A stretch of DNA of 64,000 nt. Origin: Candidatus Fukatsuia endosymbiont of Tuberolachnus salignus. GTDB taxonomy: Bacteria; Pseudomonadota; Gammaproteobacteria; Enterobacterales; Enterobacteriaceae. The position numbers and the translations under genes were made by a program. The notes under the pieces are model-generated. The model had not been told where the DNA came from. It did no database searches and saw only the letters and a program-made list of their open reading frames with translations. Of this stretch, positions 34,919 through 43,148 are shown one piece after another. Location: contig NZ_OZ034983.1 of NCBI RefSeq assembly GCF_964030845.1, forward strand, positions 310,001 to 374,000. Reading direction: 5' to 3'. Position 1 is the first letter of the stretch. Each line of letters starts with the position of its first letter.

Positions 34919-35653
34919 ATGATTGGTTTAGTTGGTAAAAAACTGGGTATGACACGTATCTTCACCGAAGAAGGTGTTTCAATCCCGGTAACTGTTATCG
35001 AAGTGGAAGCAAACAGGGTGACTCAGGTTAAAACCCTGGATACCGATGGCTATTGTGCCATTCAGGTCACTACTGGTAGTAAAAAAGCAAGTCGTGTGAA
35101 CAAACCTGCGGCGGGTCACTTTGCCGAAGCGGGTAAAGTAAAACTGGGTAGAACAGTGAGCAAAAAAGCGCGTAAAACGCGTGAAACGCGTGAAGATGCG
35201 CGTAAAAGAATGGGTTTAGAAACGGGTGAAAAACCGGGTGTAAAAGCAGGTCGTGGTTTGTGGGAATTCCGTTCTGCAGAAAGCCATGAGTATACTGTTG
35301 GCAACGAAATTAGCGTCGAAATTTTCGTAGATATTAAAAAAGTCGATGTTACCGGAACATCTAAAGGTAAAGGTTTTGCAGGTACGGTAAAACGTTGGAA
35401 CTTCCGCACTCAGGATGCTACCCACGGTAACTCCCTGTCTCACCGTGTTCCGGGTTCTATCGGCCAAAACCAGACTCCGGGTAAAGTATTCAAAGGCAAA
35501 AAAATGGCCGGCCAGTTAGGTAATGAACGCGTAACCATTCAAAGCCTGGATGTAGTGCGTGTTGATGTTGAACGCAACCTATTGCTAGTCAAAGGTGCTG
35601 TACCGGGAGCGACCGGTGGCAATCTGATCGTTAAACCGGCTGTCAAGGCGTAG
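34919..35653 (+). CDS. rplC: Ribosomal protein L3 with a 35-residue basic insertion
   Basis: L3 binds near the 3' end of 23S rRNA, reaches the peptidyl-transferase centre with its long loop, and is essential for early 50S assembly. It has 244 residues against 209 in E. coli; the flanks align without gaps. The extra 35 residues follow residue 72 (AGHFAEAG) and precede VKAGRGLWEFR, at 35135-35239. They are mostly Lys, Arg, Glu and Thr (VSKKARKTRETREDARKRMG). The site is on the outer globular domain. The methylated-Gln region (HGNSLSHRVPGSIGQNQTPG) is intact. Confidence 0.97.
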   Translation: MIGLVGKKLGMTRIFTEEGVSIPVTVIEVEANRVTQVKTLDTDGYCAIQVTTGSKKASRVNKPAAGHFAEAGKVKLGRTVSKKARKTRETREDARKRMGLETGEKPGVKAGRGLWEFRSAESHEYTVGNEISVEIFVDIKKVDVTGTSKGKGFAGTVKRWNFRTQDATHGNSLSHRVPGSIGQNQTPGKVFKGKKMAGQLGNERVTIQSLDVVRVDVERNLLLVKGAVPGATGGNLIVKPAVKA

Positions 35654-35668
35654 CGTCGAGGAGATAGA

Positions 35669-36274
35669 ATGGAATTGGTAATAAAAGACGCGTCAGGCGT
35701 GCTGACTGTTTCCGAAACTACCTTCGGGCGTGATTTCAATGAAGCGCTGGTACATCAGGTTGTTGTTGCTTATGCAGCAGGATCCCGTCAAGGTACTCGT
35801 GCTCAGAAAACTCGCGCTGAAGTAGTGGGTTCAGGTAAGAAGCCCTGGCGTCAAAAGGGGACAGGCCGTGCGCGAGCAGGTTCTGTAAAAAGCCCTATTT
35901 GGCGTTCTGGTGGTGTCACTTTCGCTGCGAAACCTCAGGATCACAGTCAAAAAGTAAATAAAAAAATGTATCGTGGTGCGATGACATGTATCTTATCAGA
36001 GCTTGTACGTCAAGATCGTCTGGTCCTTGTCGAAGAGTTTTCTATTGCGGCACCTAAAACCAAGTTGCTGGTGCAAAAGCTTAAAGAAATGGATCTAAAA
36101 GACGTACTGATTGTAACGAATGCAATTGATGAAACGTTGTATTTGGCCGCTCGCAATCTATACAAAGTCGATGTTTGCAACGCTGCGAGTATCGATCCAG
36201 TTAGCCTGATCGCTTTTGATACAGTGGTGATGACTACTGATGCGGTGAAGCAAGTTGAGGAGATGCTGGCATGA
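35669..36274 (+). CDS. rplD: Ribosomal protein L4
   Basis: L4 lines the exit-tunnel constriction with L22 and represses the S10 operon in E. coli. It has 201 residues, the usual length, with the conserved loop RQGTRAQKTRAEVVGSGKKP. No insertion. The last codons overlap the rplW start by four bases (ATGA). Confidence 0.97.
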   Translation: MELVIKDASGVLTVSETTFGRDFNEALVHQVVVAYAAGSRQGTRAQKTRAEVVGSGKKPWRQKGTGRARAGSVKSPIWRSGGVTFAAKPQDHSQKVNKKMYRGAMTCILSELVRQDRLVLVEEFSIAAPKTKLLVQKLKEMDLKDVLIVTNAIDETLYLAARNLYKVDVCNAASIDPVSLIAFDTVVMTTDAVKQVEEMLA

Positions 36275-37254
36275 TTCCTGAAGAGCGTTTGCTAAAAGTG
36301 TTACGTGCTCCATTGGTCTCTGAGAAGGCGACTGTAGTAATGGAGAAAAATAATACTATTGTTGTTAAAGTTGCTAAAGACGCGACCAAAGCAGAAATTA
36401 AAGCGGCAGTGAATGAATTGTTTCTTGACACTGGTGAGGCAACTTCTGCACAGGTCAGCACGGCGGTAAATAGCCTGGATTTCTTGAGCGATGCAGAAAT
36501 TGTGGTGGAACTGCATAAATTGTTCGCAGCTACAGGTGCATTTAAAACAAAAATTACCACTGTTATGAATGAACTGTTCAGAAAAACCAAAGAAAAGGTG
36601 ACTGAAACAGAAGTCAAAGCAGAGGCGTATAAATTGTGTGAAATCAGAAAGGCACCTAAAACAGGAATCGATAACGCTTTGGATAAACTGTTTTCTGGCG
36701 TTGACAATGTGAATAAAACAGACTTCCAAAAAGCCTTATTATATAAACAGATTAAAACTGAAAAGGAAATTCGAAAAGCACTGGAAGGTCTGTTTTCTGG
36801 AGCTAAATTCCTGACTAAATCAGAACTGAAGGCTTCGATAGATAAACTGTTTATAATACCCACTGATACAGAAATTGATACTGTGGTTAGTGAGCTGTTT
36901 GAAACCCGCAATGCGCTTAAAACAGAAACCAAAGCTGCGATGGATGAACTGTTTTCTAAAGCTGAATCTAAGACCAAACCAGGATTTAGAAAAGTTTTGA
37001 CAGATTTGGACAGGCCGACAGAAAAAGAGCTAAAGGATTTAAAATCGATTAGATATACCGGCCTGCTAAAAACAAAAATCAACGCTGCGATTGATAAACT
37101 GTTTGAAAGCAAAGTCAAAGACGTAAATACCTTGCTGATGAAAGGCAAAACTAAGCGTCGGGGTCAACGTGTTGGTCAGCGTAGTGATTGGAAAAAAGCT
37201 TACGTCACCCTGAAAGAAGGCCACAGGCTGGACTTCATCAACGACGCAAAGTAA
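36271..37254 (+). CDS. rplW: Ribosomal protein L23 expanded from about 100 to 327 residues
   Basis: L23 sits at the rim of the exit tunnel and docks trigger factor and SRP. The first 51 residues (EERLLKVLRAPLVSEKA ... TKAEIKAAVNELF) and the last 49 (ESKVKDVNTLLMKGK ... SDWKKAYVTLKEG) align without gaps to E. coli L23 (100 aa). Between them are 227 extra in-frame residues made of about 13 degenerate copies of the helix TKAEIKAAVNELF, e.g. KTKITTVMNELF, KTGIDNALDKLF, TKSELKASIDKLF, KTETKAAMDELF, KTKINAAIDKLF, spaced 16-19 residues. There are no stops or frameshifts. The start overlaps rplD. The copies have diverged, so the expansion is not recent. Confidence 0.95.
   Translation: MIPEERLLKVLRAPLVSEKATVVMEKNNTIVVKVAKDATKAEIKAAVNELFLDTGEATSAQVSTAVNSLDFLSDAEIVVELHKLFAATGAFKTKITTVMNELFRKTKEKVTETEVKAEAYKLCEIRKAPKTGIDNALDKLFSGVDNVNKTDFQKALLYKQIKTEKEIRKALEGLFSGAKFLTKSELKASIDKLFIIPTDTEIDTVVSELFETRNALKTETKAAMDELFSKAESKTKPGFRKVLTDLDRPTEKELKDLKSIRYTGLLKTKINAAIDKLFESKVKDVNTLLMKGKTKRRGQRVGQRSDWKKAYVTLKEGHRLDFINDAK
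36424..37104 (+). repeat. Intragenic degenerate tandem repeat in rplW
   Basis: This 681-nt segment is exactly the part of rplW that has no counterpart in E. coli L23. It encodes about 13 helix units of 16-19 residues with consensus [KT]xxIxxAxxxLF plus a charged linker. Conserved Leu-Phe pairs are at residues 50/51, 84/85, 102/103, 140/141, 174/175, 193/194, 209/210, 227/228 and 277/278. Intermediate units are weaker (SLDF, KLC, LTDL). Confidence 0.9.
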
Positions 37255-37272
37255 ATCGAAGGAGAGTAAACA

Positions 37273-38100
37273 ATGGCACTACTTGTTAAATGTAAACCTA
37301 CATCTCCGGGTCGTCGTCACGTTGTTAAATTGGTCAGCCCTGAGTTACATAAGGGTAAACCCTATGCTCCGCTGCTTGAAAAATTAAGCAAAAGCGGTGG
37401 CCGTAACAACCAGGGTCGTATCACCACCCGTCATATCGGTGGTGGCCATAAGCAACATTATCGTCTCATTGACTTCAAACGTAATAAAGACGGTATCCCT
37501 GCTAAGGTTGAGCGCCTGGAGTACGATCCGAACCGTTCTGCCAATATCGCGTTGGTTTTGTATTCGGATGGCGAACGTCGTTATATCCTAGCACCAAAGG
37601 GGCTAATAGCGGAAGATGTAATCCAATCGGGTGTCGATGCCGCAATTAAATTAGGAAATACTCTACCTATGTGCAATATCCCAATGGGATCAAAAGTTCA
37701 TAACGTAGAGATGAAACCGGGTAAAGGCGGTCAATTGGCACGTTCTGCTGGTGCGTACGTTGAGATTATTGCGAGTAATGGTCCTTATGTCACTCTGCGT
37801 CTGCGTTCTGGCGAAATACGTAAGGTTTTATCTGCTTGTCGTGCTACTTTAGGTCAAGTGGGTAATGCTGAGCATATGTTGCGTCAATTGGGTAAAGCGG
37901 GAGCCAGCCGCTGGCGTGGTATTCGTCCTACCGTTCGTGGTACAGCAATGAACCCGGTCGATCACCCACATGGTGGTGGTGAGGGGCGTAATTTTGGTAA
38001 GCACCCAGTAACCCCGTGGGGCGTTCAGACCAAAGGTAAAAAAACGCGTAGCAACAAACGTACTGATAAATTCATCGTACATCGCCGCAGTAAAAAGTAA
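37273..38100 (+). CDS. rplB: Ribosomal protein L2
   Basis: L2 is essential for subunit association and peptidyl-transferase function. The 275 residues (E. coli 273) contain the signature NPVDHPHGGGEGR with the important His229-equivalent, and the basic tail KTRSNKRTDKFIVHRRSKK. No notable insertion. Confidence 0.97.
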   Translation: MALLVKCKPTSPGRRHVVKLVSPELHKGKPYAPLLEKLSKSGGRNNQGRITTRHIGGGHKQHYRLIDFKRNKDGIPAKVERLEYDPNRSANIALVLYSDGERRYILAPKGLIAEDVIQSGVDAAIKLGNTLPMCNIPMGSKVHNVEMKPGKGGQLARSAGAYVEIIASNGPYVTLRLRSGEIRKVLSACRATLGQVGNAEHMLRQLGKAGASRWRGIRPTVRGTAMNPVDHPHGGGEGRNFGKHPVTPWGVQTKGKKTRSNKRTDKFIVHRRSKK

Positions 38101-38117
38101 TTATTAGAGGATAAGCC

Positions 38118-38396
38118 ATGCCACGTTCTCTCAAGAAAGGTCCCTTTATAGACCATCACTTGCTGAAGAAGGTAAAGAAAGCGGTGGAAAGCGGAGACAA
38201 AAAACCAGTTAAAACTTGGTCCCGTCGTTCAATGATCCTTCCAGAAATGGTCGGTTTGACCATCGCTGTCCATAATGGTCGTCAGCATGTTCCGGTATTT
38301 GTTTCCTCAGAGATGATCGAACATAAATTGGGTGAATTTGCGCCAACCCGTACTTATCGCGGCCATGCGGCCGACAAAAAGGCTAAAAAACGCTAA
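38118..38396 (+). CDS. rpsS: Ribosomal protein S19
   Basis: S19 is a 30S head protein that forms bridge contacts with the 50S. It has 92 residues, normal length, starting MPRSLKKGPFIDHHLLKKV and ending with a basic Lys/Arg tail. Confidence 0.97.
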   Translation: MPRSLKKGPFIDHHLLKKVKKAVESGDKKPVKTWSRRSMILPEMVGLTIAVHNGRQHVPVFVSSEMIEHKLGEFAPTRTYRGHAADKKAKKR

Positions 38397-38410
38397 GGTA
38401 GGAGGAAGAG

Positions 38411-38764
38411 ATGGAAACTATCGCTAAACATCGCCACGCTCGTTCTTCTGCTCAGAAGGTTCGTCTTGTGGCGGATTTGATTCGCGGTAAGAAAGTGTCG
38501 CAAGCTCTGGAAACTCTAACTTACACCAACAAAAAAGCAGCTGGTTTGGTTAAAAAAGTATTGGAGTCTGCCATTGCTAACGCAGAACACAACGATGGCT
38601 CTGATGTTGATGAGCTTACGGTCACAAAAATTTTCATAGACGCAGGTCCTAGCATGAAGCGCACTATGCCGCGTGCAAAAGGTCGAGCAGATCGTATCCT
38701 GAAGCGTACCAGCCATATTACTGTGGTTGTGTCCGATAATCGCCGAGACTTTGTTGGAGACTAG
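38411..38764 (+). CDS. rplV: Ribosomal protein L22 with a 7-residue C-terminal extension
   Basis: L22 lines the exit tunnel with its long beta-hairpin (PSMKRTMPRAKGRADRILKR, intact) and its globular part sits at the tunnel rim. E. coli L22 ends at VVVSDR (110 aa). Here the frame continues NRRDFVGD through the former stop region to a TAG directly before rpsC, giving 117 residues. Confidence 0.96.
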   Translation: METIAKHRHARSSAQKVRLVADLIRGKKVSQALETLTYTNKKAAGLVKKVLESAIANAEHNDGSDVDELTVTKIFIDAGPSMKRTMPRAKGRADRILKRTSHITVVVSDNRRDFVGD

Positions 38765-38766
38765 CA

Positions 38767-39465
38767 ATGGGTCAGAAAGTACATCCTAATGGTATTCGGC
38801 TAGGTATTGTCAAACGCTGGAACTCTACCTGGTACGCAGATACCAAAGAATTCGCTGACAACCTGGACGGCGATTTTAAAGTTCGTCAATTCTTGTATAA
38901 GGAACTGGCGAAGGCGTCTGTTTCTCGTATCGTTATCGAACGCCCTGCAAAAAGCATTCGTGTGACTATCCACACTGCTAGGCCGGGCATTGTTATCGGT
39001 AAAAAAGGTGAAGACGTCGAAAAACTGCGTAAGATGGTAGCAGATATTGCTGGCGTACCGGCGCAGATTAATATTTCCGAAATTCGTAAACCGGAATTAG
39101 ATGCAAAATTGGTGGCTGATAGCATCACTTCACAGTTGGAACGCCGTGTTATGTTCCGTCGTGCGATGAAGCGTGCTGTACAGAACGCTATGCGTCTTGG
39201 CGCGAAAGGCATCAGAATTAACGTCAGTGGCCGTCTTGGTGGTGCTGAAATTGCGCGTACCGAATGGTATCGTGAAGGTCGTGTTCCGTTGCATACACTG
39301 CGTGCGGATATCGATTACGATACATCTGAGGCGCACACTACTTACGGTATTATCGGCGTTAAGATATGGATCTTCAAAGGTGAGATCTTGGGTGGCATGA
39401 CTGCTGTTGAACAACCGGAACCGGCTGCTCAGCCTAAAAAGCAGCAGCGTAAAGGCCGTAAGTAA
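38767..39465 (+). CDS. rpsC: Ribosomal protein S3
   Basis: S3 forms part of the mRNA entry channel helicase with S4 and S5. It has 232 residues (E. coli 233), the KH domain (IVIGKKGEDVEKLRKMV) and a Gln/Lys-rich tail. It starts two bases after rplV. Confidence 0.97.
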   Translation: MGQKVHPNGIRLGIVKRWNSTWYADTKEFADNLDGDFKVRQFLYKELAKASVSRIVIERPAKSIRVTIHTARPGIVIGKKGEDVEKLRKMVADIAGVPAQINISEIRKPELDAKLVADSITSQLERRVMFRRAMKRAVQNAMRLGAKGIRINVSGRLGGAEIARTEWYREGRVPLHTLRADIDYDTSEAHTTYGIIGVKIWIFKGEILGGMTAVEQPEPAAQPKKQQRKGRK

Positions 39466-39477
39466 GGAGAATCGCTG

Positions 39478-39888
39478 ATGTTACAACCAAAGCGTACAAA
39501 ATTCCGTAAGATGCAGAAGGGCCGTAACCGTGGTCTGGCGCGTGGTAGGGATGTTAGTTTCGGTGAGTTTGGCTTGAAGGCTTGCGGCTGTTGCCGCATA
39601 ACGGCGCGTCAAATTGAAGCAGCCCGTCGTGCGCTGGTACGTGCAATCAAGCGTCAAGGTAAAGTTTGGATCCGTATATTTCCTGATAAACCGATCACGC
39701 AAAAACCGCTAGAAGTACGAATGGGTAAAGGTAAAGGTAACGTAGAGTATTGGGTTGCTTTGATTAAGCCAGGAAAAATGTTATTTGAAATGGCTGGTGT
39801 TCCTGAAGATGTCGCCCGTCTAGCATTTAAGCTGGCGGCAGCAAAGTTGCCTGTTGGGACCACGTTTGTAACCAAGACGGTGATGTAA
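39478..39888 (+). CDS. rplP: Ribosomal protein L16
   Basis: L16 contacts tRNA in the A- and P-sites and the peptidyl-transferase centre. It has 136 residues, normal length. The Arg81-containing region RMGKGKGNVEYW is present. The stop overlaps the rpmC ATG by one base. Confidence 0.97.
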   Translation: MLQPKRTKFRKMQKGRNRGLARGRDVSFGEFGLKACGCCRITARQIEAARRALVRAIKRQGKVWIRIFPDKPITQKPLEVRMGKGKGNVEYWVALIKPGKMLFEMAGVPEDVARLAFKLAAAKLPVGTTFVTKTVM

Positions 39889-40103
39889 TGAAAGTACAAG
39901 AGCTGCGTGAAAAAAGCATTACAGAGCTGAATACTGAACTGCTCAGCCTGTTGCGTGCACAGTTTAACCTGCGCATGCAAACAGCCGGTGGTCAGTTACA
40001 GCAAACTCACCTGTTGAAACAAGGGCGGCGACAGGTCGCACGTGTTAAGACTGTACTGACTGAAAAGACTGAAGAGGCTAAAAAGCGGGTGTGTCATGAC
40101 TGA
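39888..40103 (+). CDS. rpmC: Ribosomal protein L29 with a short C-terminal extension
   Basis: L29 lies beside L23 at the exit-tunnel rim. The first 60 residues match E. coli L29 (63 aa): MKVQELREKSITELNTELL and NLRMQTAGGQLQQTHLLKQ. The end is extended to 71 residues (TEEAKKRVCHD), overlapping the rpsQ start by eight bases. Confidence 0.96.
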   Translation: MKVQELREKSITELNTELLSLLRAQFNLRMQTAGGQLQQTHLLKQGRRQVARVKTVLTEKTEEAKKRVCHD

Positions 40104-40353
40104 GAAAAAGATCCGTACGAAGCAAGGTCGTGTGGTAAGTGACAAAATGGAGAAATCTATCGTTGTTACTATTGAGCGAATGGTGAAGCATCCGGTTTAT
40201 GGTAAATTCATCAAACGTACGACGAAATTGCATGTACATGACGAAGACAATGAATGTGGTATTGGTGACGTGGTGAAGATCCGCGAATGCCGTCCACTGT
40301 CAAAGACTAAATCTTGGACACTTGTTGAAGTTGTAGAGAAAGCGATTCTTTAA
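40096..40353 (+). CDS. rpsQ: Ribosomal protein S17
   Basis: S17 is a primary 16S rRNA binding protein of the 30S body. It has 85 residues (E. coli 84) with GRVVSDKMEKSIVVTIERMV and RECRPLSKTKSW. Last gene of the S10 operon; the spc operon promoter follows. Confidence 0.97.
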   Translation: MTEKKIRTKQGRVVSDKMEKSIVVTIERMVKHPVYGKFIKRTTKLHVHDEDNECGIGDVVKIRECRPLSKTKSWTLVEVVEKAIL

Positions 40354-40427
40354 TTAACGTCGCTACTCAAAAAACGGCTCAAAAAATGGGTCGTTCATTT
40401 TGTCTACCCATAATCTGGGAGCAGTGT

Positions 40428-40433
40428 TACAAT
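40428..40433 (+). promoter_or_regulatory. spc operon promoter, -10 box
   Basis: TACAAT followed by GCTGCGCCC lies about 100 bp before rplN and matches the E. coli spc promoter region (TATAAT then GCCGCGCCC). The upstream sequence TCTACCCATAATCTGGGAGC also resembles E. coli. The -35 box is weak. The rest of the 40354-40531 gap is leader sequence ending in GCGGAGCACTAAC before the ATG. Confidence 0.65.
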
Positions 40434-40531
40434 GCTGCGCCCTAGTTTACTGGGTTTTTAACCGGCCTATCTTGGGCTCTGATGTGCCTGTTTGGGGTCT
40501 AAATGATAGTTGATATTAGCGGAGCACTAAC

Positions 40532-40903
40532 ATGATCCAAGAACAGACTATGCTAGCCGTGGCCGACAACTCTGGCGCGCGCCGCGTAATGTGTATCAAG
40601 GTTCTAGGTGGCTCACACCGCCGCTACGCACACATCGGCGACATCATCAAAATTACCATCAAGGAAGCGATTCCCCGTGGCAAGGTGAAGAAAGGCGATG
40701 TAATGAAAGCGGTAGTTGTGCGCACTAAGAAGGGTGTACGTCGCCCTGACGGTTCTGTCATTCGCTTCGATGGTAACGCTTGTGTTATTTTAAACAATAG
40801 CAGCGAGCAGCCGATTGGTACCCGTGTTTTTGGACCGGTGACTCGTGAACTACGTAGTGACAAGTTCATGAAAATTATTTCTCTGGCACCAGAAGTACTC
40901 TAA
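40532..40903 (+). CDS. rplN: Ribosomal protein L14
   Basis: L14 lies at the subunit interface and binds the silencing factor RsfS. It has 123 residues, as in E. coli, with MIQEQTMLAVADNSGARRVM. First gene of the spc operon. Confidence 0.97.
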   Translation: MIQEQTMLAVADNSGARRVMCIKVLGGSHRRYAHIGDIIKITIKEAIPRGKVKKGDVMKAVVVRTKKGVRRPDGSVIRFDGNACVILNNSSEQPIGTRVFGPVTRELRSDKFMKIISLAPEVL

Positions 40904-40913
40904 GGAGCGAACC

Positions 40914-41246
40914 ATGGCAGCGAAAATCCGTCGTAATGACGAAGTTATCGTGCTAACCGGAAAAGATAAAGGTAAGCGCGGTAAAGTAACGAATGTTTTA
41001 TCTTCTGGTAAAGTCATTGTTGACGGTATTAATCTGGTTAAAAAGCATCAAAAGCCGGCTCCGAACCAGAGTCAACCAGGTGGTATTATTGAAAAAGAAG
41101 CGGCGATTCAGGTTTCTAATGTTGCACTGGTCAACACGGAAACGGGTAAGGCTGATCGTGTGGGCTTTAGGTTTGAAGAAGGTAAAAAAGTGCGTTTCTT
41201 TAAATCTAATGGTGAAACTGTTCCTAGCGAAAAAATTAGCAAGTAA
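40914..41246 (+). CDS. rplX: Ribosomal protein L24 with a short C-terminal extension
   Basis: L24 initiates 50S assembly and sits at the exit-tunnel rim with a loop near the opening. The body follows E. coli (KIRRNDEVIVLTGKDKGKRG, QPGGIIEKEAAIQVSNVAL). It has 110 residues against 104; the extra residues are at the end (VPSEKISK). Confidence 0.97.
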   Translation: MAAKIRRNDEVIVLTGKDKGKRGKVTNVLSSGKVIVDGINLVKKHQKPAPNQSQPGGIIEKEAAIQVSNVALVNTETGKADRVGFRFEEGKKVRFFKSNGETVPSEKISK

Positions 41247-41260
41247 TTTGGAATAATACG

Positions 41261-41848
41261 ATGGCGAAACTGCATGATTGTTACAAAGAAAAGGTAGCCC
41301 CAGAATTAAAGGCTAAGCTTGGCTACAGCTCTATCATGGAAGTCCCTAGGATTGAAAAAATCACCTTGAATATGGGTGTTGGTGAGGCTGTTTCCGACAA
41401 AAAATTGTTGGATAGTGCGATGAATGATTTGGCAGCTATCTCCGGTCAAAAGGCGTTGATGACTAAAGCCCGTAAATCGGTTGCAGGCTTCAAAATTCGT
41501 CAAGGCTATCCGATCGGTTGTAAGGTGACCCTGCGCGGCAAGCGTATGTGGGAGTTTTTTGAGCGCCTCATTTTCATTGCTGTACCTCGTATTCGTGATT
41601 TCCGTGGCTTATCTGCTAAGTCATTTGATGGTAATGGAAATTATAGTATGGGTGTGCGCGAGCAAATTATCTTTCCAGAAATTGACTACGACAAAATCGA
41701 TCGCATGCGTGGTTTGGATATCACCATTACTACTACTGCACAATCCGATAAGGATGGTTACGAGTTGCTGACTGCTTTTAAATTCCCATTCCGCGACGAT
41801 TTCCCATTTCCAGTCCGCAAGGAAGGTAAGGTTACAACTCATGGCTAA
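41261..41848 (+). CDS. rplE: Ribosomal protein L5 with a 16-residue C-terminal extension
   Basis: L5 binds 5S rRNA in the central protuberance. E. coli L5 ends at FDFPFRK (179 aa). Here the frame reads FKFPFRD then DFPFPVRKEGKVTTHG, 195 residues. The repeat of FPFR/FPFPVR suggests a small tandem duplication of about 18 bp that removed the old stop. The tail overlaps the rpsN start by eight bases. Confidence 0.96.
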   Translation: MAKLHDCYKEKVAPELKAKLGYSSIMEVPRIEKITLNMGVGEAVSDKKLLDSAMNDLAAISGQKALMTKARKSVAGFKIRQGYPIGCKVTLRGKRMWEFFERLIFIAVPRIRDFRGLSAKSFDGNGNYSMGVREQIIFPEIDYDKIDRMRGLDITITTTAQSDKDGYELLTAFKFPFRDDFPFPVRKEGKVTTHG

Positions 41849-42164
41849 GCAATCATTGAAAGCACGTGAAGTAAAACGCTTGGCACTGGCTGCTAAATAC
41901 CGGGAAAAACGCGCGGAGTTGAAAGATATCATTGCTAGTAAGGGTAAAGCGTCCGAAGCGCATTGGAGTGACGAAGAGCGTCGGGCTGCTGTTCTTAAAC
42001 TGCAAACTTTACCGCGTGATTCCAGTCCGTCTCGCCAGCGTAATCGCTGTCGCCAAACTGGCCGTCCGCATGCTTACCTGCGAAAGTTTGGCTTGAGCCG
42101 CATGAAAGTCCGTGAAACCGCGATGCGCGGTGAAATACCGGGTCTTAGAAAGGCTAGCTGGTAA
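41841..42164 (+). CDS. rpsN: Ribosomal protein S14
   Basis: S14 is a 30S head protein, here of the long type without zinc-binding Cys clusters. It has 107 residues against 101 in E. coli, with a few extra residues around ASKGKASEAHWSDEERRAAV. The C-terminal block LPRDSSPSRQRNRCRQTGRP is unchanged. Confidence 0.97.
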   Translation: MAKQSLKAREVKRLALAAKYREKRAELKDIIASKGKASEAHWSDEERRAAVLKLQTLPRDSSPSRQRNRCRQTGRPHAYLRKFGLSRMKVRETAMRGEIPGLRKASW

Positions 42165-42199
42165 TCATTACCCATTGAGAATCACGGGAGTAAAGACAA

Positions 42200-42592
42200 A
42201 TGAGCATGCAAGATCCGATCGCAGATATGCTGACCCGTATCCGCAACGGTCAGGCCGCGAACAAAGTCACGGTCACTATGCCTTCCTCTAAGCTGAAAAT
42301 AGCTATTGCTATGGTGCTGAAAAAGGAGGGTTTCATTGAAGATTTCTGTGTTACTGGGGAATCTAAACTTACCTTGGAACTGGAACTCAAGTACTTTGAG
42401 GGGAAGCCAGTCGTAGAAACTATTCAACGTGTCAGTCGTCCGGGTTTGCGCATCTACAAGAAAAAAGATGAGCTACCAAAGGTTATGGCTGGTTTAGGCA
42501 TCGCTGTTGTTTCTACCTCTCGAGGTGTCATGACTGATCGTACAGCTCGTGAAGCCGAAATTGGCGGCGAGATTATCTGCTACGTAGCTTAA
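42200..42592 (+). CDS. rpsH: Ribosomal protein S8
   Basis: S8 binds the central domain of 16S rRNA and represses the spc operon in E. coli. It has 130 residues, the normal length, starting MSMQDPIADMLTRIRNGQAA and ending GGEIICYVA. Confidence 0.97.
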   Translation: MSMQDPIADMLTRIRNGQAANKVTVTMPSSKLKIAIAMVLKKEGFIEDFCVTGESKLTLELELKYFEGKPVVETIQRVSRPGLRIYKKKDELPKVMAGLGIAVVSTSRGVMTDRTAREAEIGGEIICYVA

Positions 42593-42606
42593 TTCGGGAG
42601 GAAAGA

Positions 42607-43140
42607 ATGTCTCGTGTTGCAAAAGCACCCGTCGTTATTCCTGCCGGCGTAGAGGTAACACTCAACGGTCAGGTTATTTCGATTAAGGGTAAAAATGGCG
42701 AGTTGACTCGTACAATCCATAGTGCCGTTGTTGTTGAGCATAAAGAAAATACATTGGTTTTTGCTTCACACGAGGGTGCTATAGAAGGTTGGGCACAGGC
42801 GGGTACTGCTCGTGCACTGGTTAGTGCTATGGTTGTTGGTGTCACCGAAGGCTTCACCAAGAAGCTACAACTGGTAGGTGTGGGTTATCGTGCCAAAGTT
42901 GAGGGTAACAGGATAAATTTGGCCCTAGGCTTTTCTCATCCCGTTGATCATGAGCTCCCAATAGGCATCACTGCCGAGTGTCCGAGCCAAACTGAAATCG
43001 TGCTAAAAGGCGCTGATAAACAGGTTGTTGGTCAGGTTGCAGCAGATCTGCGTGCCTACCGTCGTCCTGAGCCTTATAAAGGCAAAGGTGTCCGTTACGC
43101 CAATGAAGTCGTGCGTACTAAAGTGGCTAAGAAAAAATAA
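42607..43140 (+). CDS. rplF: Ribosomal protein L6
   Basis: L6 lies near the factor-binding site of the 50S. It has 177 residues, equal to E. coli, ending in the signature RRPEPYKGKGVRYANE. Confidence 0.97.
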   Translation: MSRVAKAPVVIPAGVEVTLNGQVISIKGKNGELTRTIHSAVVVEHKENTLVFASHEGAIEGWAQAGTARALVSAMVVGVTEGFTKKLQLVGVGYRAKVEGNRINLALGFSHPVDHELPIGITAECPSQTEIVLKGADKQVVGQVAADLRAYRRPEPYKGKGVRYANEVVRTKVAKKK

Positions 43141-43148
43141 GGTACACT

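Noticed and set aside
36424..37104. L23 insertion as an assembly chimera
   Set aside because: Both junctions are in frame, there are no stops over 227 codons, the inserted units resemble the native L23 helix, and several neighbouring proteins show similar in-frame insertions. Reads would still be needed for proof.
36234..37148. Long minus-strand open frame (304 codons) opposite rplW
   Set aside because: It is a mirror of the repeated, stop-poor rplW insertion. It has no ribosome site or family, and the plus strand clearly encodes L23.
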